From NCBI GenBank assembly GCA_945859605.1, contig OX243815.1, positions 37,174,665 through 37,238,664 of the forward strand: 64,000 bases of DNA. Reading direction: 5' to 3'. The stretch is from Lumbricus rubellus (taxonomy: Eukaryota > Annelida > Clitellata > Crassiclitellata > Lumbricidae). This document shows, piece by piece, positions 53,637-62,943 of the stretch. Numbering within the stretch: position 1 is the stretch's first letter; every line of letters begins with the position of its first letter. Below the pieces are notes generated by a model. It was not told the origin of the DNA. It saw only the letters and a list, made by a program, of their open reading frames with translations, and searched no databases. The position numbers were made by a program, and so were the translations under genes.

Positions 53637-54431
53637 ATGGAATCATCGCTTCTCAAACAGATATCGGAAAACACGGAAAAGACGGCCTGCAACACGCAAC
53701 CAAAAACATCATTTTCCATTTTTCTAAGCGAAAAGAGCACGCGAATCAGAACGAAGTTTAATCCACTACTCGAACTGGAGAAGAATAAGAAATATGAAAT
53801 GGCCTTAGTTGCCCTCGAGACGTACTATTCTTTTCCGAATATCGACGCGACAAACAACGTCTTTCGGTATTCGCCAAATCGCGACACAGATTGGGTGCGC
53901 ATTGAAGTTCCAGAGGGTTGCTATGAAATAACGGATATCAACGAATATATACAGAGAGTCATGAAGGGGAATGGGCATTACGACGGAGTAAATGGAGAAT
54001 ACTGTATCTCAATAGCACCAAACACCAATACACTGAGGTCTGTGGTAAATATTACAGCAGGCTATATGGTTGACTTTACGTCAGAGAATTCGATCGGAAA
54101 GGTTCTAGGGTTTGAGAAATGGATCTATTCGGCGGGATACAACGAATCGGAGGACTTGGTAAATATAATGAGTGTAAGCAGCCTGAGAGTGACCAGCGAC
54201 ATTATCGGGTCTTCGTACACTAACGGAACATCGGAAAACGTGATATATTCTTTTTTCCCAAACGTAGGCCCGGGTTACAAGATTATCGAAGTGCCGCATA
54301 ATTTGATATATCTCCCGATTTTGCTATCTACAATTTCAACGATGGAAACGAGGCTCACAGACCAACACGGGAACCTACTAAATCTTCGAGGTGAAGAATT
54401 GGCGATTCGATTTCACATCAGAGAAGTTTGA
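53637..54431 (+). CDS. Penton-like minor capsid protein
   Basis: 264 codons from the ATG at 53637 (preceded by GTATAGTAAAA). Visible family features are YEMALVALETYYSFPNIDAT followed by WVRIEVPEGCYEITDINEYI, and a C-terminal RGEELAIRFHIREV. The beta-rich pattern without membrane segments and its position after the ATPase fit the single-jelly-roll penton/minor capsid protein of Polintons. In this lineage it caps the capsid vertices. I assign this by pattern and position; a structure prediction would confirm it. Confidence 0.72.
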   Translation: MESSLLKQISENTEKTACNTQPKTSFSIFLSEKSTRIRTKFNPLLELEKNKKYEMALVALETYYSFPNIDATNNVFRYSPNRDTDWVRIEVPEGCYEITDINEYIQRVMKGNGHYDGVNGEYCISIAPNTNTLRSVVNITAGYMVDFTSENSIGKVLGFEKWIYSAGYNESEDLVNIMSVSSLRVTSDIIGSSYTNGTSENVIYSFFPNVGPGYKIIEVPHNLIYLPILLSTISTMETRLTDQHGNLLNLRGEELAIRFHIREV

Positions 54432-54455
54432 AAGTTTTTGTAATTTATTAATAAA

Positions 54456-55051
54456 ATGAATCGTTACACGGGCGTAAAAGTTAATATTTCAGAAGCGCAA
54501 CAAGACAAAATTAAAAGATCACTTCAAGCGGGGAGCGGCGTGAGTATCAAACTATCGCACGATGATTTGAATGGCGAACACGTTTTGGCTCTCACCCAGG
54601 CGCAAATCAATAAAATGGCAGCAGCCTACCAAAAAGGAACTGGCATGATTATTAAAATGATTAAACGCAATTGGAGAACAACAAGAAAGTCGAAGGTGGA
54701 TTCATAGGCGCTATACTTCCGTTTCTAGCGACAGCGGGACGGTTCCTTCTGTCTAATGCACTGCCAAGTTTGGCGATGGGGGCACTAAGTGGTCTAGGCT
54801 CCGCGGCAACTACTAAGATTGTAGACAAAATCAGCGGTTCGGGTGTAATGTATGTCAAGAGAGGCGACATAGCGTGCAAAATAAGACCAGCCGGATCTGG
54901 TTTGTACTTGTCCCCGTGGCAAAAAGGTAGCTCAATAACGGCATCCGGGCTGTACATGAAAACAGGGTCGGGCTATGCGAGGGGCGAAGGACTTTTGTTG
55001 GGCCCCAACTCTCCGTTTCGAAACATTCCGATTCTCGGCATGATATTATAA
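54456..55051 (+). pseudogene. Small basic / glycine-rich Polinton protein, frameshifted
   Basis: Two overlapping frames that in related elements are usually one gene. The first (54456-54707) encodes NRYTGVKVNISEAQQDKIKR and a repeat-like GSGVSIKLSHDDLNGEHVLA. The second (from about 54671 to 55051) encodes a VEGGFIGAILPFLATAGRFL hydrophobic stretch, alanine/glycine-rich segments, and the ending GLLLGPNSPFRNIPILGMIL. The join is at about 54660-54672 and needs a one-base shift, either a mutation or programmed frameshifting. The C-terminal GxGLYL motifs repeat three times. Its role is unknown; a membrane-active or core protein is plausible. Confidence 0.7.
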
Positions 55052-55067
55052 ACTATTCTATTATAAA

Positions 55068-55466
55068 ATGTCGAGACCAATACACAAATTTGGAACTAAA
55101 CCAACTAGACCGGTAGAGGTTAGAACGCAGCCCGTTTCAGTCTTTTGGAAGATTACGAGCGGTGTTACTCGCGCCCCAGTAAGACAACTAGGAGGTCTGC
55201 GATGGGAGATTTTTGCGCAAAATGATATTACGATACAGCCAAAGGCAGCAAATACGCTAAGGCTTGGACTAGGTGTAGAAATGGCGGTGGGTCTTTGCCT
55301 CGTTTCCCTCAGACAGAGTATCAAAGAACGACGATGCAGCCTACTAGACGGAGTGATTTCAGAAGATGTGGTTGATGATATCATAGTTTCCATTCAAAAC
55401 AACTCCGATTCGGCAGTAACGATAAACGAAGGAGATTCGCTATGCTGTGTAAATTATCAACGGTAA
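55068..55466 (+). CDS. dUTPase-fold protein, probably non-catalytic
   Basis: 132 codons, ATG preceded by TATTATAAA. From residue 46 on the sequence follows the dUTPase trimer fold: WEIFAQNDITIQPKAANTLR (motif-I-like strand), GLGVEMAVGLCLVSLRQSI (motif-II-like), DGVISEDVVDDIIVSIQNNS (motif III; dUTPases have GVID..Y.G), and a motif-IV-like VTINEGDSLCCV. The catalytic aspartate and tyrosine of motif III are replaced (S98, V101), and the C-terminal glycine-rich motif V is absent. I therefore infer a structural or regulatory derivative of a dUTPase, not an active enzyme. The first 40 residues are basic and proline-containing. Confidence 0.65.
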   Translation: MSRPIHKFGTKPTRPVEVRTQPVSVFWKITSGVTRAPVRQLGGLRWEIFAQNDITIQPKAANTLRLGLGVEMAVGLCLVSLRQSIKERRCSLLDGVISEDVVDDIIVSIQNNSDSAVTINEGDSLCCVNYQR

Positions 55467-55495
55467 AAAAATATATATTGCTAATAAATAAAAGA

Positions 55496-56194
55496 ATGGA
55501 ATACGAAGGCATCAAACTCTATCCAAACCTAACAAATATAACGCCCTCTGCGCCAGAAGGCGAAATACAAATAGCCGCAGGGTCCGCACAAACGTATCGG
55601 CTTCAAAAGATTAGCGAAATCAAAAAGGAGATCGAGCAAGAACGCGACAAAAGAGCAACGTTGAGTAAAAAGTACCATAGAAGTGTAAGCGTAATCGGCG
55701 TAGTAGACAGCTTCCTCATGGTGGTCACGATGGGGCTCGGAATTTCGGGAATCGGTGTACTAGCTACCATAATTGCAGCTCCCATCGCTATTGCTATGGA
55801 AGGGACAGCGCTAGGTGCGGGGCTATTGAGTATAATTGGCAGCCGAATCTGTAAAAAGCTCGCCCTGAAGGCGGAGAAGCATGAAAAGATCAAAACGCTA
55901 GCTGATGCGAAGCTCAACACGATCAGCGACCATATTTCAAAAGCACTCGTGGATGATCATATTTCAGACGAGGAATATTCTCTGATTCTAAGTGAGATTG
56001 AAAAATTCAATGGCATGAAAGAAGAAATCAAAAGTAAGTCGAAAGTTGCGATAGACGCGATGGACGAGGAAACGAAACAATCTCTCATCGACCGAGGAAG
56101 AGAAGAAGTCAGGCAGTCCTTTCAAAGCATGTTTGAGAAAAATACCGAATCTGTGAGAAAGACGACTAACGTGAACATGTATGAAATCATGTAG
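55496..56194 (+). CDS. Polinton membrane protein with coiled coil
   Basis: 232 codons from the ATG at 55496 (after AATAAATAAAAGA). Residues about 38-58 are a charged coiled coil (KISEIKKEIEQERDKRATLS). Residues about 66-112 hold two hydrophobic segments (VIGVVDSFLMVVTMGLGISG and VLATIIAAPIAIAME). The rest is helical and charged, ending SVRKTTNVNMYEIM. It is a recurrent gene of this Polinton group but I know of no function; a virion membrane or minor capsid role is plausible. Confidence 0.75.
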   Translation: MEYEGIKLYPNLTNITPSAPEGEIQIAAGSAQTYRLQKISEIKKEIEQERDKRATLSKKYHRSVSVIGVVDSFLMVVTMGLGISGIGVLATIIAAPIAIAMEGTALGAGLLSIIGSRICKKLALKAEKHEKIKTLADAKLNTISDHISKALVDDHISDEEYSLILSEIEKFNGMKEEIKSKSKVAIDAMDEETKQSLIDRGREEVRQSFQSMFEKNTESVRKTTNVNMYEIM

Positions 56195-56347
56195 ACTTGT
56201 AGAGTTTTGTAGAGTTTTGTAGACCTATGTAGACCTATGTCGCTATGTCTGAAAATACGTCTAACCTGTGTTTTTTTACATGTCGAAAAACATGTAGAAA
56301 AACACGTCGAAAAACATGCGGAGAAACATTAATTTTTTTTATTAAAA
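56195..56347. repeat. Short tandem repeats between Polinton genes
   Basis: TAGAGTTTTG is repeated twice, TAGACCTATG twice, and then ACATGTCGAAAAACATG-type units about four times, ending in a T/A-rich tract before the next ATG. The CATG/CGAAAA units are imperfect palindromes. They might bind the element's own proteins or form an RNA structure. Confidence 0.7.
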
Positions 56348-56908
56348 ATGTCGTTTCTAAAGATAGATGACCCGGCGAAAAGAAATTTCATAGTCGAAGA
56401 GTTTCTGAAATCCAAGAAGAATATTCAACAAAACTTTTTATCGGAGAGATTGGGGGATTCGGGGCTGCAACAAGAATTAACCAAGCTGTACAAGCCTATC
56501 GTCGATTCGCAATCCGCAATTTCCAAAGAGCAAAATGTCTTACTATCCGCCATCAAAGAAAACTCGGTAGCTACTACAAACGCACTACAGACGTTACCCG
56601 CTTCGTTGAAGATTCAATTTCCTCAGTATCCCTCGATAGAAGCGTATAGCGACGATCCGACCGAGGATATTAGAACTTTAGAATTAGGTGATGTAGCTAC
56701 CAAGTACCTTCATCAATACGCCTCCGATAAAAAAATTGTAGACACGACGTTCGGAATAAGATCAAAAAATGGCCAATTCTACATCGGTGATACTCCGATT
56801 TCTATTCAAGGAGACGATGTGACGGTTGGAAATAAGACGTATAGCGGAACACCGGGGCTTTGGGAGTTGTTGACGATGAAACAGCCGAACACGTCGATAT
56901 ACGATAAT
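56348..56908 (+). pseudogene. Polinton virion gene, 5' part (interrupted by LTR element)
   Basis: 187 codons are open from the ATG (preceded by TTTATTAAAA) to the insertion site. The protein begins MSFLKIDDPAKRNFIVEEFL and continues with a helical region, then KIQFPQYPSIEAYSDDPTED and a VTVGNKTYSGTPGLWELLTM segment. The frame continues in the segment at 62131-62472 after the retrotransposon, so the gene was intact until a very recent insertion. It is a conserved gene of this Polinton group (the GTPGLWELL pattern recurs in relatives) without a known function. Confidence 0.8.
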
Positions 56909-57443
56909 TGTCAACCCCCTCTTATTCGCGTTGACCCACACCAGTCTCTTAGGTAGCCTTTCAATGTGACCGATCAGTAGCCTACTGATTTAACTGATTC
57001 GAATCTACTGTCTAGGTAAAGTTCTACAGTAATTCCTTATTCTACTTCAACGACAACGATGATAGGTTTTCCAAAGTATATTGTCATCAACTTCAACATA
57101 AAACGTAACAGCAGCAAACAACACGATAATGTCTATCCTTGCATTATCATAGCAACAACGACTCTTCTCTACTACAACTAAACAGCAACTACTACAGCCT
57201 ATCTCAACGGCTCTCAACACGCAACTACTACTACAGTTATCACAGCCTAAACTCGTGACTCATTCCTCAGACGCTCATTCCTTCTCTCAATCCGCCGTCT
57301 TTCAGACAGTCGTTCCCACAATCGGCCAGACAGTCGTCTCAAAACCCGCGCCTAAACGCAGCTGTGCACTTTGGCCTGTTTCGTCGCTGTTGTGCAAACA
57401 ATCAACTGGCCGCTGTACTAGGCCTACATTAAATACGCTTACA
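56909..57443 (-). repeat. 3' LTR (left copy)
   Basis: Starts TGTCAACCCCCTC and ends CGCTTACA on the plus strand; identical by eye to 61591-62125. Confidence 0.95.
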
Positions 57444-57466
57444 TTACCTCTTTCCTTTCTTTTAAA
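57444..57466 (-). promoter_or_regulatory. Polypurine tract
   Basis: On the minus strand AAAAGAAAGGAAAGAGGTAA abuts the 3' LTR; it would prime plus-strand DNA synthesis. Confidence 0.8.
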
Positions 57467-57558
57467 GAGAGCTAATTATCTTTAAAAATTAGCGAACGTA
57501 CATTAATGAATATAATACACACAATTCTTACACTAAATGCATCCTAAAATATCTTACA

Positions 57559-57969
57559 CTACAATCTAGATAAACAGTCAGCTACTACATTCAGCTTTCC
57601 TTTCTTATAGTTCAACAGAATGTCAAAATTTTGTAATGATAAAGACCATCTGACTAACTTAGCAGATTTCGACATTGATTCAGTCAAATAAACTAAAGGA
57701 TTGTGATCTGTAAACACATTAATCTTAGATATTATTATTGGATCTTTCAATTTGTTTAAAGCCCATATGATTGCATAGGCTTCCTTCTCAATCGTCGCCC
57801 ATCTCCGCTGTGTATCTGTCAGTTTCTGACTGATAAATAAAACGGGACGTTCTATCCCTTCACTGCAGTCCACCTGTGACAATACATCTCCCACAGCAAA
57901 ATCTCTGTTAACACAATACAAATTAAATGGTTTACCAACCTCAAACATATATAAAATCACATTATGCAA
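57559..57969 (-). pseudogene. RNase H fragment of the LTR element
   Basis: 136 codons matching the C-terminal part of Gypsy-type RT-RNase H: VGDVLSQVDCSEGIERPVLF, KEAYAIIWALNKLK, VFTDHNPLVYL and DILLNYKKGKLNVVADCLSR. The usual first catalytic aspartate region (TDAS) reads CVNR here. It lies 3' of the integrase C-terminal remnant, the reverse of the normal Gypsy order, so the pol region has been deleted and rearranged. Confidence 0.85.
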
Positions 57970-58049
57970 TCAGACCTGTTTCAGAAACAATTCTAAATGT
58001 CTTAAAAGAATGCCCATTCAAATGATTAGGACAATTATCAAAATGTACT

Positions 58050-61000
58050 TCAATATCCTTTCATACGGTTAATTGCATACAGTATTTGATTAGACATTTT
58101 GATCGCTAAAGCGCTCATTGGTTTATCATCCACTTGAAGTGATTTCTGTTTCGTCTCTGAATAATCGTCTTTCAGCGGTGTTTCTACCACTGATCCGAAT
58201 TCGTCGTCCTCTTCCTCGATAAGACCACACGATAATGCTTTTGTGATGAATTTTCTCATCTGGATGGCATGCACGATTCGTTGACCATGTTCCTTCATGT
58301 CCACGAGATATGAATCTTTGGATCCTCTTTGTAAAACAGTATATGGACCATGCCATTGTGAGATCCAGTAGTTAGTTGACGTTGTATGTCGTACTTCGAC
58401 GATTTCTCCAAGTTCGAATTCTTTATATTTTGCTTTCTTATTATAATGGCTGGCACATTGTTCTTGCTTCTCCAATTTCTTTGCATCCTCCAATTGTCTT
58501 TCATCATTCGTATCCTCCATAAACAATTCCCTCATGTTCTCACAAATTTCCATATCGCTCTCCGAATCTTCACTATCATTTCGTTCACATGCAGCCATCT
58601 CTTCTTCATTTTCATTATTCTCGGATGTTAGTCCTTCTTTTGCTTTTTCATCTTCGCTTTCAGTGTCCTCGTCTAGCAAACTTTCATTCAGCCGTTCCTT
58701 TTCTTCATCTTCTACTTCTGTTCTCCGACTCTGTACTCTTGTCGTAACGTGCGCTTGTAATTCTCCTTGCAATACACTGACTGGTGAAATCCCTCTCAGT
58801 TCTGCAATTATCTCGGGATGTAGCAAGAACTTTTCTTTGTTTTCTTTACACAGTTCTGCTGGAATGCTGGCACACACCAACGTTAAATATGGCGCAATAT
58901 TTACTTTCTTGTCCTTCATATCTTCTCCTACCGTCTGACGATTCATTCTCACCTCAATCTCCACTAATTTAGCTGGAATAGGCTCTCCAGCCACACACTG
59001 CAAATGTACTCTGCCAATTTCTTCTACTATCGCTCCTTTCAGTAGTTCTTCATTGATCACGGGTATCTCTGTCCCAGAATCAACCAATGCTTGAATTTGT
59101 ACAGGACGACCACTGTTATCCTTCCCACGTACTTCTACTGTCACATGCTGCAATACAATCTTCTTCAAAAGTGAACAATCGTCTTTACTTTGTATTATAA
59201 ACCGTGGTGTACACTTCATCACTGACTTCACTTCTGTTTCTCGGTTTTGTTGTTCTTCCCAACCAGGAGGTGCATTTATTACTTGGATCTGGTTTACTCT
59301 CAGATTCTCTGCACTCCTACTAAAGTTATTCCTCAGATTTGCCGCTCCTGGTGCTTGGCAATGTTTTATCAAATGCCGATCTGACTGACAGTTGTGGCAA
59401 CGTTTCTTTACAAAACCTCTTTGCTCATTGTTCTCCCACTTGCGGTTCGGAGAGTACGATGCATTGCCTTCCTTTGGGTTGCCCAATGGTGGAGTTCGAT
59501 TGTAGGCTTCTCTGTCCCATGTTGACTGTTTTTTATCTTGCCACCACGGCTTTCCAGAGAAATTATCTTTCTTGCCATCACTACCTTTGGCTTGGCTTCC
59601 AGTTTCTTTGTTATTGCTGTCCCACTTGGTTTGCTTTGGACTATTGTCCCATGACTCATATTTCGGTTTTTCTTGGAACATCACACCAATCCGATTGTTT
59701 ACATGTATGTCTGCGAGGTCTGCCACGTTACTAGCTTCCAAGCATTCTGTACCCTCTTTTGCTAAGACAAACTGTAGTGGACCTGGTGGTAAACATTCTT
59801 TCAGCTTATCCGCCACTAACAAATCAAACAGCTTCTCGTAGTCTTTGTCCACTCGTCTACTTCGGACATAATAATTCAACAGGTTCTTCAGCCTAGCCGT
59901 GAACATCGTATACGTTTCTTCGGCTGTCTTCTTGGCATCTGCAAACCTTGACCTGTACTCACGAGCTGTTAACTTGAATTCCTTCAACAAGTGCTCTTTC
60001 ACTGCATCGTATTTATCTAAATTCTCAAATGACAATCGATTCAATACCGTTCGCGCTCTCGGGGTCATCAATGGCAACAACAATTTCACCCAATATTGCT
60101 TTTCCACAGCGAAGCTATTGAATGCATTTTCAACTGTTTCAAAATATAATGGCACTTCCATCATATCATACGGCATCTTCGGTAACACATGCTTCATTGC
60201 GTCACCTATCTTCTTAATCTTGGACACCATTGTCTCACTTTCTTTGAGTCTAATCTGTTCTGACACTTCTCGGCTCTTACGATCATCTTCGTCTCTCTTC
60301 TTCAGTCGATCTTGATCTTCGATTCTCCGCAGTTCTTCCTGTTCTATCTTCTGTTGTAATAGTTCTAACTGCTTTCTGCGTTCTTCTTTTTCAATGGCCA
60401 TTTCTTTAAGTTGAGCCTCCTTGATAGCAAGTTTCTTTTGTTCTAACTGCATCTGCTCTTCTCTTTCTCTTTCTGCTTTTTCCAAATTATCTTTTTCGGC
60501 TTGGAATTCTTCCTGACGAATTTCTTCTGCTCTCTCCAGTTCTTGTAAACGCATCTTTTCCTTTTCTTCCTCACGAGCCTTTTTGTCCTCAATCTGCTGC
60601 TTTCGTATTTCTTCATCGCTTTTTCTTGCTTTTTCGTACTCTATCATTAACTCCGTCCGTCTCCGTTCTGATTCATCACGATCGAGTCTCATTTGTTCTA
60701 GTTGTATCTGGAACTGCTGTCTCTGCATGTCTATCTCTTGTTGTCGCAATTCTTTCTCTTCTTGCTTACGTTCTTTCTCCTCTTGTCTGCGCTGCTCTTC
60801 TTTCTCTTTTTCTTCTTGTTTACGCTCTTTCTCCTCTTGTCTGCGCTGCTCTTCTTTCTCTTTTTCTTCTTGTTTACGCTCTTTCTCCTCTTGGCGACGT
60901 TGCTCCTCTTTTTCTTTTTCTTCTTGTCTACTCATCATCATGAACTGAAGCAACGCTTCCATAGACATCGCTAGCTGTGGCTTCTCAACCGGCTTCTCTA

Positions 61001-61193
61001 CAGTACCGCCTACAGCACCTTCTTCTTCAACTTCTTTCTTGACCCAAAGATCAGCCAAAGTTCTCATCAAACTTTCTCTCGACATCTGTCCGACTTCTTC
61101 GGCGTCTAAACCTGCTTCAATTAGTAACTTTATTATTCTTTCCGAAGCCATCTTCTTGATCGCTGCTTGTTTTTGCTCTGTAAGTTGCTCCAT
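58050..61193 (-). CDS. Gag-protease polyprotein fused to integrase C-terminal remnant
   Basis: 1047 codons, intact. Residues about 75-320 are a highly charged coiled coil, with an EEKEKEEQRRQEEKERKQ unit repeated three times near 83-143. Residues about 338-501 resemble the retrotransposon gag / SCAN-like capsid domain (EVPLYFETVENAF ... ADKLKECLPP). A CCHC zinc knuckle lies at 599-612 (CHNCQSDRHLIKHC). An aspartic protease-like segment has ALVDSGTEIPVI with the catalytic-type D705. An acidic stretch (about 830-930) leads to a GPY/F module (WHGPYTVLQRGSKDSYLVDM, about 943-962), normally the end of integrase. RT, RNase H and the integrase core between are missing. The protein could form particles and process itself but not reverse-transcribe. 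Confidence 0.88.
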   Translation of the reverse strand: MEQLTEQKQAAIKKMASERIIKLLIEAGLDAEEVGQMSRESLMRTLADLWVKKEVEEEGAVGGTVEKPVEKPQLAMSMEALLQFMMMSRQEEKEKEEQRRQEEKERKQEEKEKEEQRRQEEKERKQEEKEKEEQRRQEEKERKQEEKELRQQEIDMQRQQFQIQLEQMRLDRDESERRRTELMIEYEKARKSDEEIRKQQIEDKKAREEEKEKMRLQELERAEEIRQEEFQAEKDNLEKAEREREEQMQLEQKKLAIKEAQLKEMAIEKEERRKQLELLQQKIEQEELRRIEDQDRLKKRDEDDRKSREVSEQIRLKESETMVSKIKKIGDAMKHVLPKMPYDMMEVPLYFETVENAFNSFAVEKQYWVKLLLPLMTPRARTVLNRLSFENLDKYDAVKEHLLKEFKLTAREYRSRFADAKKTAEETYTMFTARLKNLLNYYVRSRRVDKDYEKLFDLLVADKLKECLPPGPLQFVLAKEGTECLEASNVADLADIHVNNRIGVMFQEKPKYESWDNSPKQTKWDSNNKETGSQAKGSDGKKDNFSGKPWWQDKKQSTWDREAYNRTPPLGNPKEGNASYSPNRKWENNEQRGFVKKRCHNCQSDRHLIKHCQAPGAANLRNNFSRSAENLRVNQIQVINAPPGWEEQQNRETEVKSVMKCTPRFIIQSKDDCSLLKKIVLQHVTVEVRGKDNSGRPVQIQALVDSGTEIPVINEELLKGAIVEEIGRVHLQCVAGEPIPAKLVEIEVRMNRQTVGEDMKDKKVNIAPYLTLVCASIPAELCKENKEKFLLHPEIIAELRGISPVSVLQGELQAHVTTRVQSRRTEVEDEEKERLNESLLDEDTESEDEKAKEGLTSENNENEEEMAACERNDSEDSESDMEICENMRELFMEDTNDERQLEDAKKLEKQEQCASHYNKKAKYKEFELGEIVEVRHTTSTNYWISQWHGPYTVLQRGSKDSYLVDMKEHGQRIVHAIQMRKFITKALSCGLIEEEDDEFGSVVETPLKDDYSETKQKSLQVDDKPMSALAIKMSNQILYAINRMKGY

Positions 61194-61570
61194 CTTACTT
61201 CTTTACTTCACTGTTGCTATTGCTTCTTTTATAGACAAGCAAGTTTTTCCTACCTTTCCGTCCGTTGAATTGTCGTTTCACACTGTCGTACAATGCACCA
61301 GTTGCTTCTCCGAATAATTTCACAGCGTCCGTAGATGAGAAATTTCCGTGGCTTCGATGAGAAATTTCCGTGGCGTCGATAAGAAATTTCCGTGGCGTCG
61401 ATGAGAAAAACACAACGTCCGTAGATAAGAATATGATATCAACCATGTGAATATCAATTCGTTCCGTGAATAATTCCGTAGATAAGTCTCACCAATCCAC
61501 GTAAATTCGTGCCCAAACTTTCGCAAATTCGTATCCTCAAACCAGCGTTCGAAAATTTGTAAGTTCGTAT

Positions 61571-61588
61571 CCCACCGCAACGACACCA
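61571..61588 (-). promoter_or_regulatory. Primer binding site (tRNA-Leu-like)
   Basis: Two bases inside the 5' LTR, the minus strand starts TGGTGTCGTTGCGGTGGG. The plus strand TTCGTATCCCACCGCAACGA, ending CACCA, resembles the T-arm and acceptor end of a leucine tRNA, as used by several Gypsy-type elements of echinoderms. tRNA identity is inferred from pattern only. Confidence 0.65.
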
Positions 61589-61590
61589 AA

Positions 61591-62125
61591 TGTCAACCCC
61601 CTCTTATTCGCGTTGACCCACACCAGTCTCTTAGGTAGCCTTTCAATGTGACCGATCAGTAGCCTACTGATTTAACTGATTCGAATCTACTGTCTAGGTA
61701 AAGTTCTACAGTAATTCCTTATTCTACTTCAACGACAACGATGATAGGTTTTCCAAAGTATATTGTCATCAACTTCAACATAAAACGTAACAGCAGCAAA
61801 CAACACGATAATGTCTATCCTTGCATTATCATAGCAACAACGACTCTTCTCTACTACAACTAAACAGCAACTACTACAGCCTATCTCAACGGCTCTCAAC
61901 ACGCAACTACTACTACAGTTATCACAGCCTAAACTCGTGACTCATTCCTCAGACGCTCATTCCTTCTCTCAATCCGCCGTCTTTCAGACAGTCGTTCCCA
62001 CAATCGGCCAGACAGTCGTCTCAAAACCCGCGCCTAAACGCAGCTGTGCACTTTGGCCTGTTTCGTCGCTGTTGTGCAAACAATCAACTGGCCGCTGTAC
62101 TAGGCCTACATTAAATACGCTTACA
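61591..62125 (-). repeat. 5' LTR (right copy)
   Basis: 535 bp, identical by eye to the left LTR; contains the promoter of the minus-strand element. Confidence 0.95.
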
Positions 62126-62130
62126 ATAAT

Positions 62131-62472
62131 AATGATAGAGACGATTACGCCGAGATTCTACTCGCGTCGGATGCTATCAGACAGCCAAAAAATCCCAACA
62201 AACCGAAAGCATCTTCGAGCGTCAAATATAGAGAAATTATCAAGCCGATATGGGAAAAGAGGACTCGTAATGCGGTGGGTAAAGGCGTGGGTGGTGTAAT
62301 CGTTATTTCCGAAGATCCAAACGTATTAGCGAAACAGCTAGACCTACGAATTCAAAGCTTCAAAGCAGGCAATACCGGCGTGAGAAACGAGATCGTGGCG
62401 ATGTGCGACGCGTTATTGAGGCAGGAAGTGCTGAGTAAAGATGCTTACAAAAATATAATGATGACATTGTAA
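62131..62472 (+). pseudogene. Polinton virion gene, 3' part (after LTR element)
   Basis: Continues the frame of the 56348-56908 segment after the second copy of the ATAAT duplication. It encodes a basic C-terminal half ending SKDAYKNIMMTL and stops 12 bp before the next gene. It has no promoter or start of its own; an internal ATG at 62275 would give a short tail only. Confidence 0.85.
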
Positions 62473-62484
62473 AATGCAGAAAAA

Positions 62485-62943
62485 ATGCAGGTCATTAATA
62501 GAAGGAGGTATAGAAAACAATACGTTATCGGAGGATCGGGAATATTCGATACAATTTCGGGATTTTTCAAACGGCTAGTAACGTCGAACGCCGCCAAACA
62601 ATTAGCAACGACCGCTCTCAACGCGAGTAAAGACGTGGCGAAAGAAATTGGGAAAAAGGCCATCGATGTTGGGAAAACAACCGCAATCGACGCTGGTAAA
62701 CGATTAGTGGACAAAGCAGTGGCCAAACTGTTTACTCCTGCTCCTACTCCCACCTCCAAGAAAGTTACGCCAGAAACTAGACAAATTTTAGACCGGCTGA
62801 GTGGCGTAGGTAGCGTCGGGTTGAGTTCAAATATCTCGAATATTAATAATCTCATGATGGGGGATGGTCTGAAGAAGAACGGCGTCATATCGATAGAAGA
62901 TTTAGTACGCTCGCTAAACGGCGCCGGAATGAAGGTCGCGTAA
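62485..62943 (+). CDS. Small basic Polinton virion protein (helical)
   Basis: 152 codons from the ATG at 62485; an earlier ATG at 62474 is in a different, unconserved frame. The N-terminus is very basic (INRRRYRKQYVIGGSGIFDT), followed by a long amphipathic helix rich in Ala/Lys (ALNASKDVAKEIGKKAIDVG, KTTAIDAGKRLVDKA), then a proline-rich linker and a C-terminal GVISIEDLVRSLNGAGMKV. This composition is like small core or membrane-lytic proteins of adenoviruses and adintoviruses. It is placed between the interrupted gene and the capsid-like gene. The exact role is unknown. Confidence 0.75.
   Translation: MQVINRRRYRKQYVIGGSGIFDTISGFFKRLVTSNAAKQLATTALNASKDVAKEIGKKAIDVGKTTAIDAGKRLVDKAVAKLFTPAPTPTSKKVTPETRQILDRLSGVGSVGLSSNISNINNLMMGDGLKKNGVISIEDLVRSLNGAGMKVA

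Larger units (their letters stand above)
56904..62130 (-). mobile_element. Gypsy-like LTR retrotransposon, non-autonomous, very young
   Basis: Two 535 bp LTRs (56909-57443 and 61591-62125), TG...CA-bounded and identical by eye, are flanked by the 5 bp duplication ATAAT (56904-56908 and 62126-62130). The element reads on the minus strand, so the right LTR is the 5' LTR. It encodes a long Gag-protease protein, an integrase C-terminal remnant and, downstream of that, an RNase H fragment. The RT and the integrase core are missing. A tRNA-like PBS and a purine-rich PPT are present, so it could be mobilised by an autonomous relative. Confidence 0.95.

Noticed and set aside
56908..56956. C-terminal extension of the Polinton gene into the LTR (ending PHQSLR)
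   Set aside because: The last residues come from the inserted LTR; the native gene continues after the retrotransposon.
57255..57485. 76-codon frame repeated at 61937
   Set aside because: It lies within both LTRs, on the strand opposite to the element's transcription; no coding features.
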